NCBI RefSeq assembly: GCF_000261365.1
Contig: NZ_AJVC01000003.1
Coordinates: 744,001 to 808,000, forward strand
Direction: 5' to 3'
Source: Herbaspirillum sp. GW103
GTDB taxonomy: Bacteria > Pseudomonadota > Gammaproteobacteria > Burkholderiales > Burkholderiaceae_D
DNA length: 64,000 nt
In this document: positions 9,585 to 17,259 of the stretch, one piece after another
How positions within the stretch are numbered: the stretch's first letter is position 1
Layout of the letters: every line of letters begins with the position of its first letter
Program-made: the position numbers and the translations under genes
Notes under the pieces: model-generated
Databases searched by the model: none
What the model was told of the DNA's origin: nothing
The model's input: the letters and a program-made list of their open reading frames with translations, nothing else

Positions 9585-10302
9585 GGGATCAATCCTTAAG
9601 TTTGTAACTATGTGTAATGAGGATTGCGCGTGGCGCTCTCCATTCAAAAGCAGATCAACTCACTTTGCTGCCGGATTGCCCTCGGACACTTGCGTCGTGG
9701 CCAATCTTTTTGTTGTCTGAAATCAATTGATTCCTGACAAATTCTGACGGATGTTACAAAAAATGTGCTGATGTCGGAACTATAACATTCTGACCCCAGC
9801 TGAGCAATGAAGTTTGGGCTGAAAATTCACTTTTCCTGATTTTTTTCATCGGCCGGAAACCCGCTCCAGTAAAGGATTTCAACAATTTCTGCCGGGCACT
9901 AGTGCAGAATTGTGCACTGCGGAAACTAAGAAATCCGTGTGGCAATTATTTTGTTCTATTGACAACGATTTTAGCAGATTTAGTTAATTAAATAACATCT
10001 AAAATTGCATTTTAAATAATGTCTAAATGAAAACTAAATAGAGACGATCTTTACCAGTGGCAGGATTGCCAGAATGACATCCAAATTGCATTGAGAGAGG
10101 CGGGGGGTTGTTTTATTGATAAAGCATCCGTACGTCGATTTCTCCGCTGGCATTCAGCGCAGAAGAGCGGGCTTGGATCGTCGGGCCGGAAGATGCGAAC
10201 GCATTCCCGATGGAGGCAGGGAGCGTTGAGGTGAGGAGGGGAGGTGGACGGTACCGGGGCAGACCGGTCGGTCTGCCCCGGTACCGTCAGAGCGGCTCAA
10301 GC
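9585..10302. other. Gene-free, AT-rich region upstream of the PEP-CTERM gene
   Basis: About 720 bp without a supported gene. The part from about 9700 to 10120 is markedly AT-rich, with many TTTAATT and AAATAA words near 9960-10040, and probably carries the PEP-CTERM promoter. At the right end lies a perfect 18-bp inverted repeat (listed separately). Confidence 0.5.
10247..10288. repeat. Perfect 18-bp inverted repeat downstream of glycerate kinase
   Basis: The arms at 10247-10264 and 10271-10288 are exact reverse complements (starting GACGGTACCGGGG) around a 6-nt CGGTCG loop. The repeat lies 15 bp past the stop codon of the glycerate kinase gene. Neither strand has a T run after it, so it is not a textbook rho-independent terminator. 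Confidence 0.9.
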
Positions 10303-11463
10303 TTATTGGTCGGCGCTGGCGTGCCACAGGCGCGCCAGTTGTTCGCCGCTGTCCTTGAGCAGGTCAGGCGCCTGTGCAATGGCCTCTTGCAGGCTCATGG
10401 GACCGAAGGCAATCGAAAAGCAGCCGGAGAAGCTGGTCTGCAGTTTTTCCAGTGACTTGCGGTCGATCCCGCCGGAGAGCAGAGTCGTTGGAACTCCGGC
10501 GCGGCGCGCCCGCTGGCTGGCAATGAAGGGGGCCTTGCCGTGCAGGGTTTGGGCGTCGCTGCGGCCTTCGCCGGTAATGAGCCAGTCTGCACCGGCCAGG
10601 GCCTGATCCAGTCCGATGTGGTCGGCCACCGTCTCTGCACCTGAGCGGAATTGCGCGCCCAGCATCAGCAAGGCGTAGCCCAGGCCGCCTGCAGCCCCGG
10701 CACCCGGCCGCGTGGCCGCCTGGTGGCCCAGTGCAGCCTCCAGCACGCGGGCGAAATGGGCGAGGGCGCGGTCGATCACGGGCACCTGTTCCGGCTGTAC
10801 GCCTTTTTGCGGACCAAACACGGCGGTCGCACCTTCTTCACCGCAGAGGGGATTGTCGACATCCGACATGGCCACGAATTGCGCCTGCTTCACCCGCGGA
10901 TCCAGCAAGGAAGCATCTACCCGGGCAATGCGCTGCAGCTGTGCCGGAACCGGAGGCACAGGCTCGCCGGCAGCATCCAGGAATTTCACGCCGAGCGCTG
11001 CCAGCAAGCCGGCGCCACCATCATTGGTGCTGCTCCCGCCCAGGGCCACCAGGAAATGACGGGCACCGCGATCGAGCAGGCTGAGGATGGCATCCCCCAC
11101 CCCCAGGGTGGTGCGCTCATCGACGGGCAGCGCGGTGCCGGCCGCATCGGTCAAGCCGACGATGGCCGCCGATTCCACGACTGCACTGCCATTGTTGAGG
11201 ATGCCTACTGGTGCCATGAAGGGTTCTCCCGCCGCATTGCGGCAGGTTACGGTCAGGCGCTCGCCACCGGCGTGCATGAGCGCATCCAGGGTGCCTTCGC
11301 CGCCATCGGCAATCGGGCATAGCCGGACCTCGGCATCAGGGATGGCGCGCTTGATGCCCGCGCCGATGGCGGCGGCCACCTCTTGAGCCGAGAGTGAACC
11401 TTTGAACGAATCGGGAGCGATGACAACAACGGGGGCGCGGTGGGAGGAGGCTGGCATGGTCAT
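10303..11463 (-). CDS. Glycerate 2-kinase (GarK/GlxK family)
   Basis: A 386-residue cytoplasmic kinase that phosphorylates glycerate to 2-phosphoglycerate, a late step of glyoxylate, galactarate and glucarate use. The family start APDSFKGSLSA is at about 16-26, PIADGGEGT at about 50-58 and the GGSSTNDGGAG loop at 142-152. GLGYALLMLGA and ITGEGRSDAQTLHGKAP follow in the C-terminal half. The length matches GarK/GlxK (about 380). It stands alone with no other glyoxylate or aldarate genes near it, so its pathway cannot be told from context. An alternative ATG lies two codons downstream (11457). Confidence 0.92.
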   Translation of the reverse strand: MTMPASSHRAPVVVIAPDSFKGSLSAQEVAAAIGAGIKRAIPDAEVRLCPIADGGEGTLDALMHAGGERLTVTCRNAAGEPFMAPVGILNNGSAVVESAAIVGLTDAAGTALPVDERTTLGVGDAILSLLDRGARHFLVALGGSSTNDGGAGLLAALGVKFLDAAGEPVPPVPAQLQRIARVDASLLDPRVKQAQFVAMSDVDNPLCGEEGATAVFGPQKGVQPEQVPVIDRALAHFARVLEAALGHQAATRPGAGAAGGLGYALLMLGAQFRSGAETVADHIGLDQALAGADWLITGEGRSDAQTLHGKAPFIASQRARRAGVPTTLLSGGIDRKSLEKLQTSFSGCFSIAFGPMSLQEAIAQAPDLLKDSGEQLARLWHASADQ

Positions 11464-11766
11464 GTTGAGCGGCTTGTTCTGAAGCGCGGCACCGTGCAGG
11501 GCAAGGCGCGCGGAGGTCTCGTTTTATGATGGCGCCGCACTGGCGTGCGGCATGGCTTGTTGCTGCGCCATTATATAAGTTGCGTGATCCTGCATTATGG
11601 TTGCGCGGGTATAGGCAGTAAAAACACCTGGTGACGTCCATTTGCCTGCCGACATGTTCATATACCGACAGGTAGAGCGCGTAACAAAGGGTAAGCGTGA
11701 TGGCTGCGCCGGGGCCGCTGGGCGATAGTGTCACGTTGGCGCTGCAGCGCCTGAGGAGCCATTCAT
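11464..11766. other. Divergent intergenic region, glycerate kinase / small lipoprotein
   Basis: About 300 bp with no supported gene. It contains a small hairpin (GCCGCAC / GTGCGGC, 11534-11551) without a T run. GAGGAG just before 11767 is the ribosome site of the lipoprotein gene. No clear promoter could be read. Confidence 0.45.
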
Positions 11767-12009
11767 ATGAAGCATCTTTCGCGTCTTGCGCTCTTGTCGT
11801 GTGCATTGCCGACGGTTCTGCTGCTCGGTGGTTGTGTGGCAGTCCCTGCAAGCCCGTACAGCGGTGCGGCGGTTTATCCGGCGCAGCCGGTCTATTCTCC
11901 TTATTACGGCTATCCCGCTTATCCTGCCTACCCGGCTTACAGTTATCCCTCTTCGTCCTTCTATTTTGGTTACAGCAGTGGTTGGGGTGGTCACCGACGC
12001 TGGCGTTAG
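11767..12009 (+). CDS. Small Tyr/Pro-rich lipoprotein
   Basis: An 80-residue predicted lipoprotein of unknown function. A signal peptide ends in the lipobox LLGGC (cysteine near 24). The mature part is built of Tyr-Pro-Ala repeats (YPAQPVYSPYYGYPAYPAYP) and ends in a basic aromatic tail, GWGGHRRWR. GAGGAG lies about 10 bases before the ATG. The position after Cys is Val, which does not suggest an inner-membrane retention signal, so it is probably carried to the outer membrane. Its design resembles the lipoprotein at 15534. It could be a surface or stress-related small lipoprotein; no function is claimed. Confidence 0.75.
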   Translation: MKHLSRLALLSCALPTVLLLGGCVAVPASPYSGAAVYPAQPVYSPYYGYPAYPAYPAYSYPSSSFYFGYSSGWGGHRRWR

Positions 12010-12189
12010 GGAGGGCGAGGTGCTTGTTCGCAATGTTGTCCGGTTCCCATGACAAAACCGGCTAAAATGGCGCCTTTGCCGATGGGCATGCAGGACAGGG
12101 CAAGAGCGGGACGAGGCGCATGGGGCGCTCGTATCCGAGCTCTGCGGCACTGATTGCAGGCCGTTGCGCCGCAGCCGTCTTCACACCGT

Positions 12190-13047
12190 ATGAGTTTTTC
12201 CGTTTCGTCGACCCGAACAGAGGTGATTTCCCGATCGCGGCGCCGCACTGCGCTGGGCATTGCCTCGTCGGTGCTGGTCCACGCAGCACTGTTCATGTTC
12301 GTGCGCGCCAAGCTGAATGAAGCGCCCCCGAGATTTGATGCGCCCGGCCGACCGGATGCGCCATTGCAGGTCACGTTCGTCAGGCCTGCGGCTCCGGTGG
12401 TCCAGCCTGAGCCTCCCAAGCCTGTGCCGGAGCCGAAAAAGCCCGAGCCGGTCCACAAGAAGCCGGTTTCCAGGCCGGCTCCGCGCCACAGCGCGCCAGC
12501 GGTGCGCCGTTCTGTGCCGCAGCGTACGCCGCTGCCGGTGACGCAGGCGCCCAGCAGTCAAGCCGCGGCGGCGCCTGCAGCACCGGCGGAAGACTTCATG
12601 ACGTCGATCAACCGCAATCGTCAGAAGCGCGAGGAGGCGGAGCAGGCCGCTGCCCAGGAAAATGCAGCCGCGCGGGCGGCGGAAAACCCGTCTGCCAACG
12701 ATATTGCACGTGCCAACATCGCCTTCCAGGATCGGCGTGGTCGCGGCACCAATGGCGTTTTCCAGATCATCAGCATGGGCCCGCGCGTGGCGCAATACAG
12801 CTTCCGTGGCTGGACGACCGACCAGCGGCGCAGCCAGAACCAGTTGATCGAGGTGGACGCCGGTTTTGGCGGCAACGTGCAGCTGGCGGTGGTCAACAGC
12901 ATGATCGCGTTGATCCGTCGGTACTATCAGGGTGATTTCAATTTCGATTCACAGAAGCTGGGGCGGGTGGTGACCTTGTCGGCCAGACTGGAAGATACCA
13001 AGGGCTTGCAGAATTTCCTGCTCAACGAATTCTTTGGCGAGCGGTGA
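12190..13047 (+). CDS. TonB-like periplasmic-spanning protein with unrecognised C-terminal domain
   Basis: A 285-residue protein with an N-terminal basic stretch and one membrane helix (about 22-40). A Pro/Lys-rich extension follows (about 70-110, with EPPKPVPEPKKPEPVHKKP), then an Ala/Glu-rich coiled stretch (about 140-175) and a compact C-terminal domain of about 95 residues beginning near GVFQIISMG. The first two parts look like TonB, which reaches across the periplasm, but the C-terminal domain does not show the usual TonB YP motif that I can recognise. No ExbB/ExbD genes are adjacent. ATG 12190 is the likely start because the basic plus membrane segment follows; an in-frame ATG at 12154 exists. 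Confidence 0.6.
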   Translation: MSFSVSSTRTEVISRSRRRTALGIASSVLVHAALFMFVRAKLNEAPPRFDAPGRPDAPLQVTFVRPAAPVVQPEPPKPVPEPKKPEPVHKKPVSRPAPRHSAPAVRRSVPQRTPLPVTQAPSSQAAAAPAAPAEDFMTSINRNRQKREEAEQAAAQENAAARAAENPSANDIARANIAFQDRRGRGTNGVFQIISMGPRVAQYSFRGWTTDQRRSQNQLIEVDAGFGGNVQLAVVNSMIALIRRYYQGDFNFDSQKLGRVVTLSARLEDTKGLQNFLLNEFFGER

Positions 13048-13135
13048 GTATTTGAGTCTTGTGGAAGGGGAGAGCGTGCGGACAGATGCGCGCGAGTCCT
13101 CCCGATAAATGATTAAAAATGTTTTCCAGAAACAG

Positions 13136-13164
13136 TTGATTTAATAACACAGACGCTCTATAAT
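13136..13164 (+). promoter_or_regulatory. Sigma-70 promoter of tRNA-Pro
   Basis: TTGATT (13136-13141), a 17-bp spacer and TATAAT (13159-13164) give a near-consensus housekeeping promoter. It ends 13 bp before the mature tRNA start. Confidence 0.85.
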
Positions 13165-13177
13165 CTTTGTCTTCAGT

Positions 13178-13254
13178 CGGGGCGTAGCGCAGCCTGGTAG
13201 CGTACTTGCATGGGGTGCAAGGGGTCGTGTGTTCGAATCACACCGTCCCGACCA
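13178..13254 (+). tRNA. tRNA-Pro, anticodon GGG
   Basis: 77 nt with an encoded CCA end. The acceptor arms CGGGGCG / CGTCCCG pair (one G-T), the anticodon stem CTTGC/GCAAG encloses loop ATGGGGT giving anticodon GGG, and the T arm GTGTG-TTCGAAT-CACAC is perfect. A sigma-70 promoter lies upstream and a terminator downstream, so it is a single-gene transcription unit. Confidence 0.97.
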
Positions 13255-13287
13255 ACAGATGAAATGGCGTCAGCAATATCGGCGCAC

Positions 13288-13325
13288 AAAAAAGCGGCAT
13301 CACGAATTTCGTGGTGCCGCTTTTT
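13288..13325 (+). terminator. Terminator of tRNA-Pro
   Basis: A 12-bp stem (GCGGCATCACGA with TCGTGGTGCCGC, one G-T pair) with a 3-nt loop, preceded by six A and followed by five T. Confidence 0.9.
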
Positions 13326-13524
13326 ATTTGGACTTACTCTTGATTGCTTGTCGCTGCGTTTTGGGGATGCTTGGCGCGAACGTATCTTGGCGGAAGACGT
13401 AAGTCTTGAGCGCAGCGCGCCTAGCGCCAATCGATGTGTTTTGCAAAGTTTGGGAAACTGAGCAATCAGCTTCACCCAGGAGCATTTACGTAGTTCGATG
13501 AAAGGTCAAATGGTGCCGCACACA

Positions 13525-13776
13525 TCACCTTTGGGCATCAAACCAAAGGGCTACGAGAAGTGCTCCAAGCGCTGCTATCGAATTTCCAGCCAGCATTCCT
13601 AGGATGAAAATTTCTTCAGCAAGATCAAATTCTTGGGATAGCAAAGTGCAGCCCGTCACGCCCGTTAAAATGAATGCTACCCCGAGCTTTGGATGGGTAT
13701 TCATCCTTTCCCTAAGAATGAGTTTGTTCTCCTGGGTTTCCTGAACTGCAGGTCCCTGCTCCTCACGCGTGTTCAT
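13525..13776 (-). CDS. Hypothetical small membrane protein
   Basis: An 83-residue protein not recognised. It has a polar, Glu/Gln-rich N-terminus (about 1-28) and then two hydrophobic segments (about 32-48, VAFILTGVTGCTLL, and about 55-78, IFILGMLAGNSIAALGALLVALWF) around a short acidic turn. This suggests a two-span inner-membrane protein. An AGGGG-like ribosome site lies about 9 bases before the start. The surrounding DNA is poorer in GC than the rest of the window, and the gene sits between the tRNA terminator and a degenerate copy of that same region. It may be part of a small acquired segment; that is inference. Confidence 0.5.
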   Translation of the reverse strand: MNTREEQGPAVQETQENKLILRERMNTHPKLGVAFILTGVTGCTLLSQEFDLAEEIFILGMLAGNSIAALGALLVALWFDAQR

Positions 13777-14181
13777 ATTCTGTTGCCCCTAATCTACTCC
13801 GTCCCCGAGTGCCCGCAGTTGTGCTTGGCCGCGCAATATTACTTGCAAATTGATTAACTGTCAGTTAATTGTCAGATTGTGACGACAAATGCACTGCCAG
13901 TTGAAGAGTCTTGACGGAGGAGGTCGTGATGGGGCCTGACAAGCTCAGAGTGGCGAGAAAGAAGCCCGTGCCAAGACTAGGTGCTGCATCTCTGTTCTCA
14001 CCTGGAAAACTAAGGTGCGTCAGCAATTGGCACACAGGAGGGCGACGCAACGAATTTCCTTAGTCGCTTTTGTTTCTGGCTATCGATGGCGCGTGGTCGT
14101 GGATGATCTCGCGGTCTGCTTCTGGCAGAAGAATGGCTGCCTCAAAGATCAGACCGTCCAAGCCTCGGCTTGCCGCGCTGC
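13777..14181. other. Gene-free region with a degenerate copy of the tRNA-Pro downstream sequence
   Basis: No gene is supported here. Bases 14017-14075 resemble 13267-13328: an exact GCGTCAGCAAT, then GGC-CACA, then CGAATTTC and a GTCGCTTTT end. The rest has no feature I can name. Confidence 0.5.
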
Positions 14182-15261
14182 TTATTTCAACTGCCCGCTG
14201 GTCGCAGATGCCGAAAATGCCCGTCCTCGTTCTCCGATGACCTTGCGAACGGGCGCGTCATAGAAGTAATGCAGCACCCATGCGATCCCGATCAGGAGGG
14301 CAAGAAACATGATCCCAGCCCACGGGGCAAATTCGGACACCTGGCGACCGCTCGCGAAGATCGGGAAGGTGTGTCTGATCAGTTCGGCCAGTGGACTATG
14401 GACGATGTAGATCGGATAGGAAATCACGCCGAGGAACTGGCAGATCCGAGCCAGACTGCCCGATGGCTGGTACCGCATTCCCGCATAGACCAGGAGCGGG
14501 AAGATGAGGCACACCGCCACCACATCGTAGAAGGGGACAATACCAGCGGAGGGTGATGCCATCAGCGTCAAGGTCACCGCGATAATGGCCAGGCCCGCTC
14601 TGCCATTGCCGAGCACGGCGCGATGGTTGACGCGTACAAGCCAGCGGTACAGCAGAACGCCCGCCGCAAAGGAAAATCCCACACGTAACAGGCTGACATG
14701 GTAAGTGCGTCGATGGAAGCCGGCGTCCAGGCTATGTTGTGAAGACATGGCCACAAAAAGAATCATTCCGGCCAAGCAAGTCAGCATCAGTGCCGCCAAG
14801 GCGCGGTCGTTGAGCCGGCGCACTTTCCAGCCATAGATGAAGTTGGCGATCATTTCCGAGGACAGCGACCAGGCCGGGCCATTCAGTGGAAAGAGCAGGC
14901 TGGAGTACAGTGCTGGCAGCATGAGCAGGCCCGCCATGGCCGCAATCGGCAGTTTCCCCTGGAAGGCTGACAAACCGGTCAGTACCGCCAAGATGCCGAT
15001 GCAGATTCCGAGAAAGTACAGCGGATAGAGCCGTAGCAGGCGAATCCACATGAACCGGGGCAGATTCATGTCAGTCTTGAGGCGCTGCTCATAGGAGCGC
15101 GCCACCACTGCGCCACTGAGCAAAAAGAAAAGATCGACGGCCAGATAGCTTGAAAAGAACGGGTTGTCACCGAAATACGCAGTGGTATGACGGAGAACCA
15201 CGAGAATGGCAGCAATGCCCCGGAAACCGTCCAGGGTGAGGAAGTGATCTTTGTGGGTCAT
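14182..15261 (-). CDS. Acyltransferase family 3 (OafA/YrhL-like) membrane protein
   Basis: A 359-residue multi-spanning inner-membrane protein of the acyltransferase-3 family, whose members O-acetylate sugars of O-antigen, capsule or other surface glycans. The family start LDGFRGIAAILVVLRHT holds the key histidine. It is followed by an FFLLSGAVVARSYEQR segment (the FFxxSGxxxxxxY-R pattern) and about ten hydrophobic helices. I place the start at ATG 15261 rather than a TTG at 15285. The gene stands alone between gene-poor stretches. It might modify the KDO/mannose glycan encoded at the left of the window, but nothing in the sequence proves the link. Confidence 0.85.
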   Translation of the reverse strand: MTHKDHFLTLDGFRGIAAILVVLRHTTAYFGDNPFFSSYLAVDLFFLLSGAVVARSYEQRLKTDMNLPRFMWIRLLRLYPLYFLGICIGILAVLTGLSAFQGKLPIAAMAGLLMLPALYSSLLFPLNGPAWSLSSEMIANFIYGWKVRRLNDRALAALMLTCLAGMILFVAMSSQHSLDAGFHRRTYHVSLLRVGFSFAAGVLLYRWLVRVNHRAVLGNGRAGLAIIAVTLTLMASPSAGIVPFYDVVAVCLIFPLLVYAGMRYQPSGSLARICQFLGVISYPIYIVHSPLAELIRHTFPIFASGRQVSEFAPWAGIMFLALLIGIAWVLHYFYDAPVRKVIGERGRAFSASATSGQLK

Positions 15262-15480
15262 GCTCAGCTCGCGGTTCTTGTTCAATTGCCCTGACTTGAC
15301 TGCGCGGCGCTGAGCCGGGCGTCGAAGCTGCTGGCAATTTGAGCAATGCTGGCCGAGTAGTTCCCTGATGAGCTCGAGTATATTTTTACGGCGTTGCTTG
15401 ACGCGTTACACAAACACACAATTTGGCGTCCTCTGCCGAATGCTTGAGCTCGTTACCTGATCACCACCCCCCAAGTGGTT

Positions 15481-15500
15481 CCGGCGCCTTCGGGCGCCGG
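15481..15500 (+). promoter_or_regulatory. UUCG-capped GC hairpin in the leader of the small lipoprotein gene
   Basis: CCGGCGCC-TTCG-GGCGCCGG: a perfect 8-bp GC stem closed by the extra-stable C(UUCG)G tetraloop. It lies 33 bp before the ATG at 15534 and about 20 bp before the AGGAG ribosome site. No T run follows, so it is probably not a terminator. Confidence 0.7.
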
Positions 15501-15533
15501 CCCTTTCCGCCAAACAAAATCAGGAGCAAGCCC

Positions 15534-15776
15534 ATGAAATCCCTCGTATTGATACCGGCGTTGGCCGCGGCCTTCGGCCTGAGCGGCTGCGTCGTGGCCC
15601 CGCCCACGGTGCGGCCGGCCTATGTGGCCGAGCCGGCTTACGTGGCACCGCCCGGCGTAGTGTACGTGCAGCCCACCTATGCCTCGCCCGGTCCCGGCTG
15701 GGTCTGGGAATATCACGCCCACTATGGCTGGGGCTGGCATCATCCGCGCTACGGCTGGCATCGCGGCTGGCGCTGA
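15534..15776 (+). CDS. Small Tyr/Pro/Trp-rich lipoprotein
   Basis: An 80-residue predicted lipoprotein of unknown function. A short signal peptide ends at the lipobox LSGC (cysteine near 20). The mature part is rich in Pro, Tyr and Val (PAYVAEPAYVAPPGVVYVQP) and then in Trp, His and Gly, ending HPRYGWHRGWR. AGGAG lies 7 bases before ATG 15534. An upstream in-frame ATG at 15423 is rejected because it would bury the signal peptide. It resembles the lipoprotein at 11767 in size, lipobox position, aromatic repeats and Arg-Trp-Arg end. Function is unknown. Confidence 0.8.
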   Translation: MKSLVLIPALAAAFGLSGCVVAPPTVRPAYVAEPAYVAPPGVVYVQPTYASPGPGWVWEYHAHYGWGWHHPRYGWHRGWR

Positions 15777-15807
15777 ACCTGAGCCCAACGGATGGGCCAG
15801 ACGCAAC

Positions 15808-15834
15808 AACAGCGGCCTCGGCCGCTGTTTTTTC
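15808..15834 (+). terminator. Terminator of the small lipoprotein gene
   Basis: AACAGCGGCC / GGCCGCTGTT, a 10-bp perfect stem with a TC loop, followed by a T run of six or more. Confidence 0.9.
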
Positions 15835-15865
15835 TTGATCCCTCCCGGCACCCGGTGCCACCTGT

Positions 15866-16837
15866 TTATCGGGCTTGATGCAGTTCCAGTGTCAGGTGGC
15901 GCAGCTCGGTCACGGTCGCCAGTTTCTGGCGCAGTTGCGCCTCCGTCATGACCTGCCTGGCCGATACGCTGACAATGGCCGCCCGCGCCGCAGGACCGAT
16001 GCGCCAGACATGCAGGTCCTCGATCTGCACCGGTGCATCAGCCAGCGCCCGCTCGATCCGCGTCGCCACCTGCGCATCGGTCACGTCCAGCAGCACCGCC
16101 GCACTGGAGCGCAACAGGCTCCACGACCAACGTGCAATCACCACCGCGCCCACCACCCCCATCAACGGATCCAGCCAGGTCCAGCCCAGATAGAGCCCCG
16201 CCAGCAGAGCGGCAATGGCCAGCACCGAAGTGAGGGCGTCGGCCACCACGTGCAGATAGGCCGAACGCAGGTTGTTGTCATGCCCTTCGTGATGATGGCC
16301 GTGATGATCGTGCCCATGCCCGTGGTGATCCTCGTGAGCGGGATGTGCATGCGCCGCTTCATGGGCATGCGCATGATCGTGCCCATGCCCCTCCATCAGC
16401 AACAGGGCACTGACGATGTTGACGATCAGGCCGACGACCGCAATCTGAATCGCCTCGCCAAAATCCACCACGCTGGGAGTGGCCAGTCGCCACAGCGATT
16501 CGCCGCCGATACCGATGGCGATGACCGCCAGTACCAGCGCCGAAGCAAATCCCGCCAGGTCGCCGACCTTGCCGGTGCCAAAGCTGAATCGCTCGTCGTG
16601 CGCATGCCGACGGGCAAACACGTAGGCGCCCGCGGCAATGGCCAGCGCCCCCGTGTGGGTAGCCATGTGGAAGCCGTCGGCCAGCAGGGCCATGGAGCCG
16701 GTCAGGTAGCCGACTGCGATTTCGGCCACCATCATCACCGCCGTCAGGGCGACCACCCACAGTGTGCGGCGGGTGTTGCGGTCATGGTTGGCGCCCAGAT
16801 AGTTGTGGTCGTGGCGGTAAGTGGCGTGGCTGTTCAT
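15866..16837 (-). CDS. dmeF: Cation diffusion facilitator, DmeF-type Co/Ni efflux
   Basis: A 323-residue inner-membrane metal/proton antiporter. Six hydrophobic helices are split by a very His-rich cytoplasmic loop (about residues 148-187, nearly 20 histidines), followed by a C-terminal CDF domain. The transport-site pattern is visible as LLADGFHMATHTG in helix 2 and VVADALTSV in helix 5. DmeF members export cobalt and nickel. ATG 16837 has AAGGAGAC at ideal spacing, so an in-frame ATG at 16864 is rejected. It lies 16 bp after dmeR and is surely co-transcribed with it. The pairing with an RcnR-type regulator supports Co/Ni rather than zinc. Confidence 0.9.
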   Translation of the reverse strand: MNSHATYRHDHNYLGANHDRNTRRTLWVVALTAVMMVAEIAVGYLTGSMALLADGFHMATHTGALAIAAGAYVFARRHAHDERFSFGTGKVGDLAGFASALVLAVIAIGIGGESLWRLATPSVVDFGEAIQIAVVGLIVNIVSALLLMEGHGHDHAHAHEAAHAHPAHEDHHGHGHDHHGHHHEGHDNNLRSAYLHVVADALTSVLAIAALLAGLYLGWTWLDPLMGVVGAVVIARWSWSLLRSSAAVLLDVTDAQVATRIERALADAPVQIEDLHVWRIGPAARAAIVSVSARQVMTEAQLRQKLATVTELRHLTLELHQAR

Positions 16838-16853
16838 GCTGTCTCCTTTGATC

Positions 16854-17129
16854 TCATTTGGCATAGCGGCGGATCGCTTCCAGGAGCTCTTCCAGCCCCT
16901 GTTGGCGTTCTTCGTCGCTCAGACCCGATCGGGCCACGTGTTCGCGGGCATGCGATTCGATCAGTTCATCCATCAGGCCGTGCACGGCACCGCGAATGGC
17001 CGCCGCCAGGTGCAAGGTCCTGGCGCAGTCGGCTTGACCTTCCAGCGCGCGCTCCAGCGCCTGCAACTGACCACCGATGCGACGCACACGATTGAGCAGG
17101 GCATCCGTGTGCTGTGTCAGATGAGCCAT
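16854..17129 (-). CDS. dmeR: DmeR, Ni/Co-responsive repressor of the RcnR/CsoR family
   Basis: A 91-residue all-helical DNA-binding repressor that releases its operator when it binds nickel or cobalt. The RcnR metal ligands are at exactly the expected positions: His3, Cys35, His60 and His64. The rest follows the family, with RVRRIGGQLQALERAL in the first helix. It is the first gene of a two-gene unit with dmeF and probably represses that unit through the G-tract operator over its own start. CsoR (copper) and FrmR (formaldehyde) relatives use other ligand sets, so Co/Ni is the best reading. Confidence 0.92.
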   Translation of the reverse strand: MAHLTQHTDALLNRVRRIGGQLQALERALEGQADCARTLHLAAAIRGAVHGLMDELIESHAREHVARSGLSDEERQQGLEELLEAIRRYAK

Positions 17130-17152
17130 ATACCATACCCCCCTATCCTATA
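17128..17152 (-). promoter_or_regulatory. DmeR/RcnR-type operator over the dmeR start
   Basis: A run of six C on the plus strand (17138-17143; G6 on the dmeR strand) is flanked by ATA and TAT with further AT-rich arms (ATATACC ... TATCCTATA). This matches the A/T-flanked G-tract bound by RcnR and DmeR. The G-tract sits 8 bases before the dmeR ATG, where the ribosome site should be. Confidence 0.75.
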
Positions 17153-17259
17153 AAGTGGGGCGATTATAGTCGTACCGGAGAAAAAAGTGTTGGGTGCCTG
17201 GTGCGGGAGGTATCGGGCCTGTTGTGATGTGGCAATATGGGGATATGAAGATTTGTTCG

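Noticed and set aside
13210..13461. 83-codon plus-strand frame beginning inside tRNA-Pro
   Set aside because: It starts within the tRNA and crosses its terminator, so it cannot be a real gene.
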